NCBI GenBank assembly: GCA_035578175.1 | Contig: JAQMRL010000002.1 | Location: 132,868,171-132,932,170, forward strand | DNA: 64,000 bases | Direction of reading: 5' to 3' | Source of the DNA: Catonia carolina | Lineage: Eukaryota; Arthropoda; Insecta; Hemiptera; Achilidae | Shown: in pieces, positions 24,301-35,613 of the stretch | Layout: the number at the start of each line of letters is the position of its first letter | How positions within the stretch are numbered: position 1 is the first letter of the stretch | Translations under genes and position numbers: made by a program | Notes under the pieces: model-generated | Told to the model about the DNA's origin: nothing | Database searches by the model: none | What the model saw: the letters and a program-made list of their open reading frames with translations, nothing else

Positions 24301-25289
24301 AACCAGACCCACTGACTTTTTGGGTAGATTACGAATCCGAAAACTGTTTTTTTTTTTTTGCTTTCTCATGTAGTTTCTGACATCTGGGTTTTACGGACGG
24401 ATGGATATAGGAAAAAAATAGATGAGAAGTTTTTAAATTGTCACCAATAATGTACCTCAGAGACGTCGTCATCTGCAAAAACTTGATTTAAAAATATAAA
24501 AGCAGTTATCTCAATAAACAAGTAAAGGAGTCAATTTCGTAAATTAGAGATAAAGATTTAGTGAAACAAAATGTAGGCTAATAATTAATTTTAATAGTTC
24601 ACAATAAACTGCACAATAGAAGATGGGTTATACGTATGTTAGTACAATTTAGATAAATTTAAATATAACTTCAGATTTTAAGTTATAAATTTAGGAAAAA
24701 ATTGTAGATAAAAACGATTTTTGTCTAGTAATCGGAAATAAATAAATAAATGTCTAAAGTAAATCTGTTCAATCAGTAATATCCTTGAAAAATAAATTTA
24801 TTTTAAAAAAGACCGTTCATTCCTTAAACGCTTGCTTTCTTTGGTTATTTTCAAGAATTTGAATTAAGAAATCTCTCGATAAATTTTCCTGAACGAATGG
24901 TAACAGAAAAGATTTATCAATCTATCAGAGCCAACCAACTACTCAGTCGATTGAAAAATAAATCATTTGTTACCCGTATAAAGGATGAAGCTCTTCTCCC
25001 GTAGTAGATACCTTCGAGTTAGTCAGAAAAACGTTTGACAATTACAGATTTCTTAATGTATTGCTTTCACAGAAGAGAACTCTTGGTAATGTACGTATGA
25101 TCTGCACTTCAATTTCTTCAATTTGCTCAATATTCACCATTCATTATGGATAATTAAACATGTAATTAAAAGAAGATTCATCGTAAGAATATATTTTTTT
25201 TAAAAACACAATAAACTCTTTTCAGTCAACCACTTACAGGTATCATTAAAAAGGGTAACTGGAATACTTTGAATACTTGATGAGAGGTC

Positions 25290-25950
25290 AAGAATACAGA
25301 TACTGTTAATGTAAGGAAATATAGTAGTAGTAAAAAAAATAAATAAATAAAAAATAAAAAAAAAATGTCATAAAATACATTTATAAATCTTCAATAAAAA
25401 ATGATTATTATTTTATTTTATCATACGTACTGTTCCCCTTTAGATCTCAAAGCCCACTACTCCTTTTTTTTACAATAATTTCTTCCCCTTTCTTCTTCTT
25501 AGTTGCCTAGCAGCGAGATTTTGTTTGTATTAAATTTATTTTATTAATGTTAAATAATTTTGAATATTAATTTAAATCAGCTGGATTTATTTATATTCAA
25601 ACTTAATAAACCAAAATAAACAGAGCCAGCTGTCATTGATTTATTTGTATCTTTACAAATTAGTTTTTTATTTCCTTTAACCAAAATTATAATTTAAATT
25701 CTGAATTTGTTTTATAAATTTAAATGTCATAAAATGTAGCCGAAATGTTTTAAATTTATGCTGCTAAACAACTTTACAATATTTTATTAACTACACAAAC
25801 AAAACATTAATAACAGAACACAACCAAATATATATAAATAAAGTTTTATATACTTATCGTGATCTTTATGTAACCATAATGTACATAGATTGCTATGCTA
25901 CAAAGAATACAGATACTGTTAATGTAAGGAAATATGGTAGTAGTAAAAAA
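25290..25950. repeat. 48 bp direct repeats flanking 565 bp
   Basis: 25290-25337 and 25903-25950 are the same 48 bases with one mismatch (AAGAATACAGATACTGTT onward to GTAGTAGTAAAAAA). The enclosed 565 bp begins with an A/T-rich run and holds no gene. It could be an insertion with a long duplication or a local tandem duplication that later diverged. Confidence 0.75.
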
Positions 25951-26224
25951 GAGCTACGCGATTGGTATGGTGTAAATATGAGTATACTTTTTAGACTGGT
26001 TTCCAATAAGGTGTAAATTAATGTGATGAATACCAACTTTCTGAAAGAACATGGTAGCCCTACATGCAGAATCAACCACAAAAGCCTCATAATAACGCTC
26101 TCCATTTACAATAACGATGTAGATAACAGAGAGCGATTTGTCTCTCCGACGGAATGATTTTAGAGTAGAAAAATAGAATTTTGTCTTCATTATAAATTAT
26201 TTCACTTCGATGAAATTTTATGAC

Positions 26225-26505
26225 GAAACGACAGTTCCGATACTTTTGTATGGCAACGAAACTTGGACACTTACTAAATGGAGAAAAAAACATTGGAACC
26301 TTAAGAGATGCGTTTTCTACGAAGGGAGGACAAAATTTTAAATTGTTGTTTAATGAAAGAGGTGAAACTGTTAGTGTAAACGAGAGAATGTGCTTTTTAT
26401 CGTAGGAAATGGATTACGCATCTTCAAAGAATGAAGGCAGATAGTACTCCAAAACGGGTTCTGGAATACAAGCCGGAGGGAAAGACAACACTGGAAAGGC
26501 CTCTA
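26225..26505 (+). mobile_element. LINE ORF2 C-terminal remnant
   Basis: Plus-strand frames give LYGNETWTLTKWRKKHWNLK then RCVFYEG, and downstream RRKWITHLQRMKADSTPKRV followed by LEYKPEGKTTLERP. This is the ORF2 C-terminal pattern 'LYGSETWTLTK......R..W..HL.RM.......LEYKP.G....GRP'. Frames are broken between and the 61-codon frame at 26220 is an out-of-frame shadow. Confidence 0.8.
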
Positions 26506-27188
26506 TAACACTAGGGATAAATTATTTTGTTTACACAACTTTCTGATAAAAAAAATACATTTTGATACCTGGACAGGATAAGCGCCCTGTGCTGTGAAGA
26601 GAAGAAGACAAATTATTTCTGACAATTTTTGGACTAAAAATCTTTAGTCAACGGGGCCAAAATCATAAACCAAACAATTATTTCAGTCCAAATTTTCCAG
26701 AGCCTGTACATACCCACGTTCATTTATTACCATTTAAACTAATTCATAGTACGGGTGTTACTAAGTGTTAATGGGAGCCAAGTGATGTATTCCACTGCGT
26801 TTATCTAATACTTTGTTGAATGGGAAAAAATAAACACCAACGTAGTTCTTAGGTTGGCAATACAAGGAGAGAAAATAGATAAAAAGGCCCACAATTCGAT
26901 TGTTTGTTAGAAAGCTTCCCTCGTTTTCTTTTCAAAATAATTGACATATAACACTTCAACACTTTGTTAATAAAAAAGCAATGTCTATGACAGTTATCCG
27001 AAGAATCTGAATCACGTTCTCAAATACTAAACAACCCCTTTTTTAAGCTGAATAATGGGTATAAGTAATTTTTTTATAAGTAATTATTCAGTTTTATTAC
27101 GTCACATATATTACATTGGTTATATAATAGTGAGCGATAAATGATTAGGCACTAGATCTTTCGAAAAATTAAACAAGAGCATAAAAAT

Positions 27189-27735
27189 CTGGTGTGAAAC
27201 ACTCACACGACGACTTTCTCTTGCTAAATTAATAAATTAAAAATATAACCTATATTAGTCACGAGTAGACAATTCAAAATGAAAAACATACCTAAATTTT
27301 ATCGTGAGTACAAGAAGCTACATGAAAATCAACCTCTGTTGAACTTTGATGACAAAAACACGGAAAATAACTAATTGGTGCTAAACTAAGCACTGTAGAA
27401 AAAATTCTTGAAATAAAAGTTACAGGTTTTTAATTTTCAATAATTTTAATTATAAATTTTCCCTCTAAACTAAAAATTAAGGTCGCAATCTTAAACAAAA
27501 TGATTTTTACCACGAGAGCACAGCACTTAACGAATTTCAGCAAATATGCCGCTTACCTTACCTTGTAGGACACAAAAATGTAGTAAATGAGGCGATTTTA
27601 AACAAAATTGTAGGAGCTGCTTTTAAAAAAAAAATTTTAAATATATTCGTGTTGGGACCCTTTAGGGTACATAACTTAAGTTCCAAGTTTCAACTTCGCA
27701 CGATCTTCCGTTCTTATTTATTTTAGAGTTATTTT

Positions 27736-27769
<34 letters not shown>

Positions 27770-27892
27770 CAATCGGTAAAAACATTTTTTTGGGTTCTGA
27801 AAATATGTATTCCCGGTGAAAACTCAATTTCAAAAAATTTATATGAAAACATAATTTCCGTAACCTGATTCATATACGGCAAAAAAAGTAGA
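27189..27892 (-). mobile_element. TIR-type element, copy 3
   Basis: Minus-strand copy. CTGGTGTGAAACACTCACA and ACTTTCTCTTGC at its left match the right end of copy 2 (14956-14990); AAATGAGGCGATTTTA, AACTTAAGTTCCAAG and GGTGAAAACTCAATTTC correspond to its left part. A (CA)n run at 27739-27766 sits where copy 2 has (TG)n. The end near 27892 reads CATATACGGCAAAAAAAGT, a diverged form of the inverted end. No coding frame. Confidence 0.7.
27739..27766. repeat. (CA)n microsatellite
   Basis: Uninterrupted CA run inside copy 3 of the TIR-type element. Confidence 0.95.
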
Positions 27893-29826
27893 AATCGCTC
27901 TTCCAGTCTATTAGTAAAATATAGATTTCGCTCTTCTATAGTTTGACACAGATTTCATATATACTCGTACATCAGAATCCCAGAAGCCCAACAGAAATAA
28001 TCTGGTTACAACAATTCACCTTGACATACCAGTCATTAATCACGAACAATGCCAAATTAATGTACACAATAAATATTTAAAATAACTAAAAACATCCTTT
28101 TGTTCATGGTTTTTTTTGTAATATAAGAGATAAATACGTAGAATGTAGCCTATACTCTATCATGAAACTGAATACGTTATTTACACAAGCTATAATTATC
28201 TACGCAACCCAGTAACCACGCATATTGATTTCGTTTTATTTAAAACTACGGTACCTTATGCACATTTCTGATAAAAACATTTTAAAATTGATGTTCACAC
28301 CAATTCTCAAAGGACCGGAAATTCCATAAAACGTATCTAACTTCTACCTCGACAACTGTAGTGTGTTTTTTTATCATGTCCAATGTTGCCGGTAAATTAG
28401 AGTTACAAAAGAAAAATACAGAAAAAGAAAGATTCGAAAAAGTAATCTAAGAAATACTAACAGAAATGTTTATATTTTCAAAGCGGTTGTTGGAAACCCC
28501 ATGGGTACGTTAAGGCAATGTAGATAAATTGAATCACAATAAATTCTGCAAACTATAAGGAACATATATACCTCATACCGCTCCTTAAGTTATAGATTTT
28601 TATCAAGATAGCTACACAGGTTTTCATATCTACAGAAGTATTCCTTAAATTAATTTTGTTAGTTTTTATAAAACGTTTTTGGTACTGGTGTTTTACATTC
28701 ACCTTACGGATTTACAAATTAAAGATTTTTTCAATTAGCAGAGGGAATCTTCATATAAATCATCATTTTCAATCCTTCATAGACAACAATTATAACTGAT
28801 TGACTTTTTGTGGTCAAATGTCAACAATTCTACAGATAATAATTAAAAAGACCATTGAACCATAGAGTTTAATACAAGTTAGACTTGATTAGTAAGTAAA
28901 ATCATCTAATAATATTATTTCAAAATTTAATTGACCACCGTTCATTTCACCACCCCCTTACTTATTTAACATTAAAACCCGGCCATCATCTTCATCTTGT
29001 ATTTCTATAGTCCTCAGTGGGCTTTGGATTCCTCTACAATTCTTCTTCAACCCCAACTACAAGTTTCTTGTGCCCTCCATTTTCTCACACTCACCAAAAT
29101 CAAATCATTCATAACGTCATCCACCCACCACTTACTAGGATGATCATTCCTCCTTCTTTTGTTCAGTTTTTCCTTCAATATCTATTTTACTATCGTCGTT
29201 GACTCGATACTCTCAATGTGCACCCGAGTTCACATTGGAAGTGGTGCACTTCTCAGTGTGCACCACCTCAATATTTGCACCTTCAAGAAAAGTACTATGT
29301 CTTCCTTCTATGAGAAAATTTAAGTCTTCAATTTTTCTTACTCTCCAGTCATCACCTTCCCTTACCGATCCATCTCCATACCATCACGCTGAAGAAATTC
29401 CCGCCCTGAGAAGCGGAACATTCACAGAAAGAGTGTCCGCCAACTTCGACCAGTTAACAAAGGTGTTATTTCGTCCAATCAGAGAACGAGATTCTACTGG
29501 ATCCAATTAACAGAAGAAAATACAGCTTACCCGATGGTAAAAATGCTAACTAACTGTAAAGGTAAGTGCGATTGGCCCGCCCTACACAAGGCTCTACGAC
29601 TCCGTCGATGCCACCGACCTACTACACGAAAAAAGTAAGCAGATTTAAAAGACGAGATACCGCAGGCACGCGCTGCCTTCACCTTGTTGGGGGACCAACA
29701 ATTAAGTCCCCCATAGAGCCAAAAATTTAAGTTTTAACCTGCCTTTTTCAGGGCCACGAACTAACTATGCTCGTCCCGGCAGAATCATAAAGAACCCTTT
29801 TCAGGAATACAAATTATTTAAGAATT
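27893..29826. other. Spacer with a GC-richer patch
   Basis: No gene recognised. From about 28980 to 29760 the DNA is richer in G+C and holds a 103-codon plus-strand frame (29199-29510) rich in Ser and Pro with no known motif, and a donor-like AAAG/GTAAGTGCG at about 29557-29567. An exon or old repeat is possible but unproven. Confidence 0.4.
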
Positions 29827-30198
29827 CCCCTACGTATCTTAGAGCATCGAAAATATTACTGAACCCTTATTTCACTCGTAGAATCTTTGTATGATATATT
29901 TAGTTACATTGCTGTATTTTGTACGGTCTAAGAGTTGAATACCATGTCCAAATTAGTTCAAACATTATATTCATAAAAAAATAATAACCTATTAACCACA
30001 CCGTAGACCAGGAAGTAGATACGTGGTCTTTACAAACATATTTCTTATCTATTAATCAATTAATTGTCTTGTATTTTAACTCAGGTTTTTATTTCTTCTT
30101 CTTCTTGACATGTTCTTTCCAGTGCAGTTTGTCATCAAGCGCCATATGAAAGGTATTTTGCTCCATTACAGTGTGTAGTACTAGCTTCCCATTGACTT
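29827..30198 (-). mobile_element. Jockey-type LINE RT fragment, copy A
   Basis: Minus strand reads VNGKLVLHTVMEQNTFHMAL then DDKLHWKEHVKKKKK, stop, KPELKYKTIN, WLIGYYF, FELIWTWYSTL, and IFDALRYVG at the end. This fits the part of a jockey ORF2 after the palm ('LNG..I......KYLG..LD.KL.WKEHI..K......K......W.IG...........K.IW.YG...........NAPWYV'). Many stops and small indels. Starts and ends match copy B at 32954-33314. Confidence 0.75.
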
Positions 30199-32904
30199 CT
30201 TGAATTCCTCATGCCCCTCGCTGTTGTCCCCAACTGGTGGCTTCTTAATAATTACTAATAAAAACATCAGTAGTTATTAATTTAGTAATTTTATTCAACA
30301 TAACGCAACTTATCTTCTCTAACCTATATTTTTTAAATATAGATAATTAGGTAACTATTTATTAATTATGTAATTATACTCAATAGTAAACGACAGATAA
30401 GCCATTAATGATAAGAAATTAGCAATAAATAGAGGGGGGGATTATAATCCACCAGTGCCAGATTTTATTTCTAATAAAGCTTCCACCATAATTGACTTAT
30501 TTTACTATCAGTTGCGTCCCCGCTAAGTACAAGCTTATATTTGGCCTAAGAGGGGCTGTAAATATCACAAGGGTTGATTACACCATTCTTCGCTAATTAC
30601 AGCAAACTTTATAATTATGGCAATGCAAAAGCTAATTGTCACAAAATAACCAAACTATCGATTAAGTACAACCACTTAACATAACATTTAAAACCAGGCT
30701 AATGAAATATAGCCTATAGAATCAATGTCAAAAACTGTAGAGGAGTGAAGTTTGTCTTAAAATAAATTAGATTATTTTAAGTCATCTTGTGAAATTTTAA
30801 CAGAAGTAGAAGTGTTGTTTTTAAGTTATGGTTGTTTAAGGTGGGAGTTTTCCTATGTTTCCTTCAATTCTTTTGAAAAATGAATTTACTTCATAGTAAC
30901 AAATTATTTGATATGTATTTTAACTTTATTTTCGATTTCATCAAATATTGAAAACATTTCCAAACAAAACAAAATTAACATTTCAATGAAGGTCTCAACT
31001 ACAACATAAAACAAAATAACAAATTAGACAAACTGAACATGCTAAAAAATTAAACACATTTTGCAAAATTAATTTTTAACGTAGATTCTGAAAATTAAGT
31101 CGCTGAACTAATACAGTGTACAATCGAACTAATAAATTACAAGTACAGCGACTTTAAATTTTTTGGTTTTATTTTTACGGTTAGGAATCAAAACACAGGA
31201 TCAGCAGGGATATTTTCGTTCTCTACGCCACAAAATCCCCGATTCCCGAATGAATCAACAAACAGCTTATGATTTCTAGATTTTTCAAAACAGATCATTT
31301 CAATCGAAACTAAGAAAAGAAAACTCCAGTAAAAGTACACCAATTGGTTTTCGTGGAGGCCACAAATTGAGTGAGCACAGCCTCAGTGCAGTAAAACTCG
31401 AGTAATTTATAGAAAACATTCATTTTCAATTTTCTGCATTAATCGGGAATTTGGAAAAAATAACGATAGGGGACGGTAAGTTTAAAAGTATAAACCTGCA
31501 TTTTAAAAAAGATTGACCATCAGTCCAGTAGGAGCTAAAACCATACTCGAAAACCCCTTATTCTTTTAAATACATAGATTGATATGACAACAAATGAAAA
31601 ATATTTTTAAAGAAATATACAATACAAAAGCGATCAAAATTTTCAAGATGAATACGTCTGAAATATCATCCCCTACCCTGATCAAAGTAAACAAATAGGC
31701 TTACACTTAGACAAGGTGAATGTAAGGATCAAATTCAATAGATTCATTATTAATTACATGCACTAAACTTGGGTAGTAAAGGCGGTGGTGGTTTCAAATT
31801 CAAGTGGTTTAGGTGTTGTTTTGTAGCGGAATAGATGGTAGAACGGGGCCGCGTTAGAGGTGGAGCTGGCTCGTTATTTATCCTATAGGTTACCTCTATA
31901 GTAGGAGATACAATAGAAATTAATTAATTAATTAATTTAGACGCGGGTGCGGAAAGACTAGGGCAGGTGAACGGAACAGCGCCGGCAGGAAACACAAACG
32001 GCTGTGATGAGAAGTTGGTGAAGGTATGCCTTCCATTACAACAAACGGGTAAGAGGAAAATAAATGTACTGTATTGCCAAGTACATAAAAGATCCGCGTG
32101 TGTGTGTACACTGACTGATTCACTAAATACACACCGACGCAAACAAAACTATGCGTTCTATATGTATGTATTTATAAAGGAATTTAACTCAATTACCTGG
32201 AGTTCCTCACAGTAGAAATAGGGCACAAACTTTACTCAAATGATCAGAAAATAGCGGTTTGTCCCTTCCTCTTAATTACCATCCAAATTAAATCTACAGA
32301 GTTCAAAATCCTCAAGAAAATTATCAACGTTTTCCTTCTTGCCTTAAATTATTGATACAATAATTATTATTATAGGTATGATTAATAATTTTGTATTCAA
32401 ATTATGCGAAATGAAATAATCACCTTGTTATAACACACTAAACGATGTCTGATACTTGTAACATTATACAATTAAAATCTATGTTTGTTACAGAAATTAT
32501 AATAAATCTTGAAGTTAACAAAAAAATTACATGAACAGTTTTTATTTTATTATTGCAACTAGTCTATAAACGAAACCGCAGTTGTTACAACTTAACCGCG
32601 GAATATCCTTTTACACGTGACTTACAAGGTACTCTCCAAAGCACTTTTGACTAAACTAGAAGAACTAGTATAATACGAACTGGTGGAATATCAATCTTCA
32701 GAAAATAAATATTCTGTGAGGAACAGATTAAAATCCTAAAATAGTTCTGAAAAATTACATTTCAAGAGATCTAGTAGTAATTTTTATTGATTTTTAAGAA
32801 AGTTTGTGATTCAGTAGGCCGAGAAATGCTACTGAATACTTTAGAAGAATTTGATGTAAACGTCAAAACAATGCAACCATTAAGGAAACATTAAAAAATT
32901 TAAT
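30199..32904. other. AT-rich spacer
   Basis: No gene recognised. At about 31140-31260 a decayed minus-strand SINE-2-like pattern (tail TTTAAATTTTTTGG near 31150, B-box-like TTTTGATTCCTAACC) is suspected but too weak to call. 31922-32142 has overlapping open frames on both strands without motifs. Confidence 0.4.
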
Positions 32905-33314
32905 TTTTTCTCATCTACCGTTTCGATTTTCAGATCCCGATAGAAGTCATCATCCCCTATGTACCTTAGAGCATCGACAATAATACTGAACCCTTATTTT
33001 ACTCGCAGAATCTTTGTATGATATATGTAGTTACATTGCTGTATTTTGTATGGTTGAATACCATATCCAAATTAGTTCAAACATTATGTTCGTAAAAAAA
33101 TAATAACCTATTAACCACATCGTAGACCAGGAAGTAGATGCGTGGTCTTTACAAACATATTTCTTATCTTTTAATCAATTAATTGTCTTGTATTTTAACT
33201 CAGGTTTTTATTTCTTCTTCTTGACATGTTCTTTCCAGTGCAGTTTGGCATCAAGCGCCATATAAAAGGTATTTTGCTCCATTACAGTGTGTACTACTAG
33301 CTTCCCATTGACTT
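32905..33314 (-). mobile_element. Jockey-type LINE RT fragment, copy B
   Basis: Same fragment as copy A, about 95 percent alike by eye over 360 bases. It runs further: VDALRYIGDDDFYRDLKIET then VDEKK continues into the family's 'NAPWYVRN..LHRDL.I..V' motif at 32905-32954, which copy A lacks. A three-base CTT repeat differs in number between the copies. Inactive. Confidence 0.8.
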
Positions 33315-34175
33315 TAACTGGAAATTTTGAATCTTCTCGTTATACAAAAAAATTGTCATTACCTTGGTATTATGTACGGTATTTTCTTCTATCAAGAAAA
33401 CAAATAAAAAAAATTACCTAATAAAAACTAAAATTTCCAACTTCGAAAAAATTTATAACACTTGACTGATACTTAGTTTAGAAATAAAGTAATATAAATT
33501 AAATTAAACAACTCAACTAAATTTTACAAAAGATCTTTAAAAATTCTATATTATCTCATTAGAATTACTTCACATAAGAAAATGCGTACAAACATATTGT
33601 AGACATATGACATATAGCTCACAATTTCAGAAAAACATATGTTGAAAGAATAATTTCACTCATAATTTGATGAAGGTCATCAAGAAAGGAATTAAAAGTC
33701 ATTAAGAATAATAAACTTTTATTAATTAGCTTAAAAAAATACTGTCGCTTGATTATTATTAGTATTACGATACATTATATAAACACAGATACATATTGTG
33801 CAATTTCACCAGTTTATTCATTTATGTATTTAAGGTCACATTAATCGCTTTTTAGTGAGTTTTGGAACATCATAATAATCCGTAAATGTGTGACATGGTG
33901 AGAAAATTTTTCAGAAATCAAGTAAACATTGAAACCTTGTTTAAGCAATCAATTTCAGTCTGAAATACCCAGGTATAGTAACTTGAGTCACGAGTTTGCC
34001 CTTGTTTGCAACGAGGGGTAAAAGAGGAAAAGCATCAGTGCGCAGGCGCGACAGCTTTAATTTCAGTACGACAAACATAAAATAACTTATACTATACCCA
34101 GAGCATATACAGTATATCGCGAAACCTTTTTTAGGTTAACTGTACGAATATAACTGTTTGTTACCGTAAACAGAA
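33315..34175. other. Spacer; possible 5' region of the 34.2 kb frame
   Basis: AT-rich to about 33950, then a GC-richer patch (GTGCGCAGGCGCGACAGC near 34038) just upstream of the helix-turn-helix frame. No TATA box can be singled out. Confidence 0.3.
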
Positions 34176-34424
34176 ATGTCGGTTTCTCGAAAACTTGTTC
34201 AAACTATTCACAGTGCTGAACGCAATGTAACAGAATGTTGTAAAGTTGAAGCTACACAAAAATGCCTATCCGTGCCTCTTAACAAAAGCCGTGAGCAAGC
34301 GGCTAACTACTGTGATGTTTCTCTTTCCACAATTCGAAAAATAAAGAACGAAATTAAGGACGTGAAAAAGCTATTCTTTAACAGTTCTGTTGACACCTGG
34401 CAAAAAAATAAAACGGTTAGGTAG
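34176..34424 (+). CDS. Small frame with helix-turn-helix-like segment
   Basis: 82-codon frame whose composition (charged, Cys-containing, few low-complexity runs) looks more protein-like than other frames here. Residues 34-58 read PLNKSREQAANYCDVSLSTI and RKIKN, a helix-turn-helix of the sort seen at the N-terminus of some insect DDE transposases ('PL....ERTAA.TGVS..TV.RI..E'). No catalytic DDE domain follows in any frame nearby. The end reads ACGGTTAG/GTAGAT, which could be a weak splice donor, so this may be one exon, a transposase fragment, or chance. The start ATG is the first in frame. No operon context applies. Confidence 0.4.
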   Translation: MSVSRKLVQTIHSAERNVTECCKVEATQKCLSVPLNKSREQAANYCDVSLSTIRKIKNEIKDVKKLFFNSSVDTWQKNKTVR

Positions 34425-34849
34425 ATACTAGAGAGACTGATAATAAAAATGCCGATGCCAGCAATAGTAAAGATAGCGATTTATTCGTAATTACAGTAAA
34501 TCAAACATTTTTAGTCATGTAATTAAGCTATAGCCAATATTACAGATCATATTCATTTCTTATAAGATTTATGAAGAAAACATTTTCTCAGAATAAACCC
34601 CAGCTTACAAAATGTATCTAGAAACTGCATGGTTGTGAAATGAACGAGTAGTGTCTCACTGTTGAGGTTGGCAGCACTGCAAATATTCACTTCCCTTCCT
34701 CACAGCCCATACATACGCAAAAGGCAATCTCGTGAATTCCGTATCTGTAATATATAATTAAATACCTCTCCAAATATATAAGAGTATATATTTGTTTTTA
34801 ATTAAATTTGTTCTTTCTCATTATAGTGAAAAGAGTTGACAGCTACAGA

Positions 34850-35000
34850 TTGGTTGGGTGGTTGTTTCATATTGGAAGGATAATGCGAATCAATTCCCAA
34901 AGGTGATTGAGGAGGCAACCTGAAGGGAAAAAAGATTTTGAGAAGACCTGAAAAGAATTAAAGGACGACTGATCTCGTACGATGGATAGATAGCGTAATA
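34850..35000 (+). mobile_element. Possible LINE ORF2 C-terminal scrap
   Basis: RMRINSQR, then EGKKILRRPEKN and LVRWIDSVI in nearby frames recall the ORF2 end 'RM...R.PK......G....GRP..RW.D.I'. Short and broken, so low confidence. Confidence 0.35.
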
Positions 35001-35613
35001 GAACGTGTGCCTAACACTTGACAACAACAAGAAGAAAAAGAGATTTGTATTGTTTCAATTAAACAAAAACCTAACGGTGAAAATACTAGATTAACTCAAA
35101 ACTACTGAGAAACTGAATTTTAACTTTTTATTGTTTCTTTCTTACTTAATAAACATATCACAAAAAATGTGATATTTTTAGTAAACAAATCTAATTGGAA
35201 ACTATCCAACAACTATAAACGTAGTATCAAATGAAATACTGCATTAAAAAAGTTTAAATTTTCACAAATTATCGATTTAAAAACCAAAGTAACTATTCGG
35301 ATGTTCAATTTGGGTGTTAAAAGAAACATGTGTGCTTGATTTTGGGGATGTTTTCAATTTTGTAATGAATAAGAGATAAGCAATTAAGAAAATTTTAAGA
35401 AATTTATAAATACTGTAAAAAAAAATATAGAAAACATATGAAATAAGAAAATTTAAATGTTACGTACATACATATATCAACAGTATGAATGAAAATATCA
35501 GTTTAAGAAGTTATTAAAAATTAATAATGCATTTTAGAAAAAAAAATGTTTTAAGAAAATATAATTTAAACCCGCCTTCGGAGTTTTTTGTTAAAATAAA
35601 TAATTTTTTTTAG

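Noticed and set aside
31922..32215. Small conserved gene on either strand
   Set aside because: Three overlapping frames of 66-82 codons without motif or repeat partner; not distinguishable from chance.
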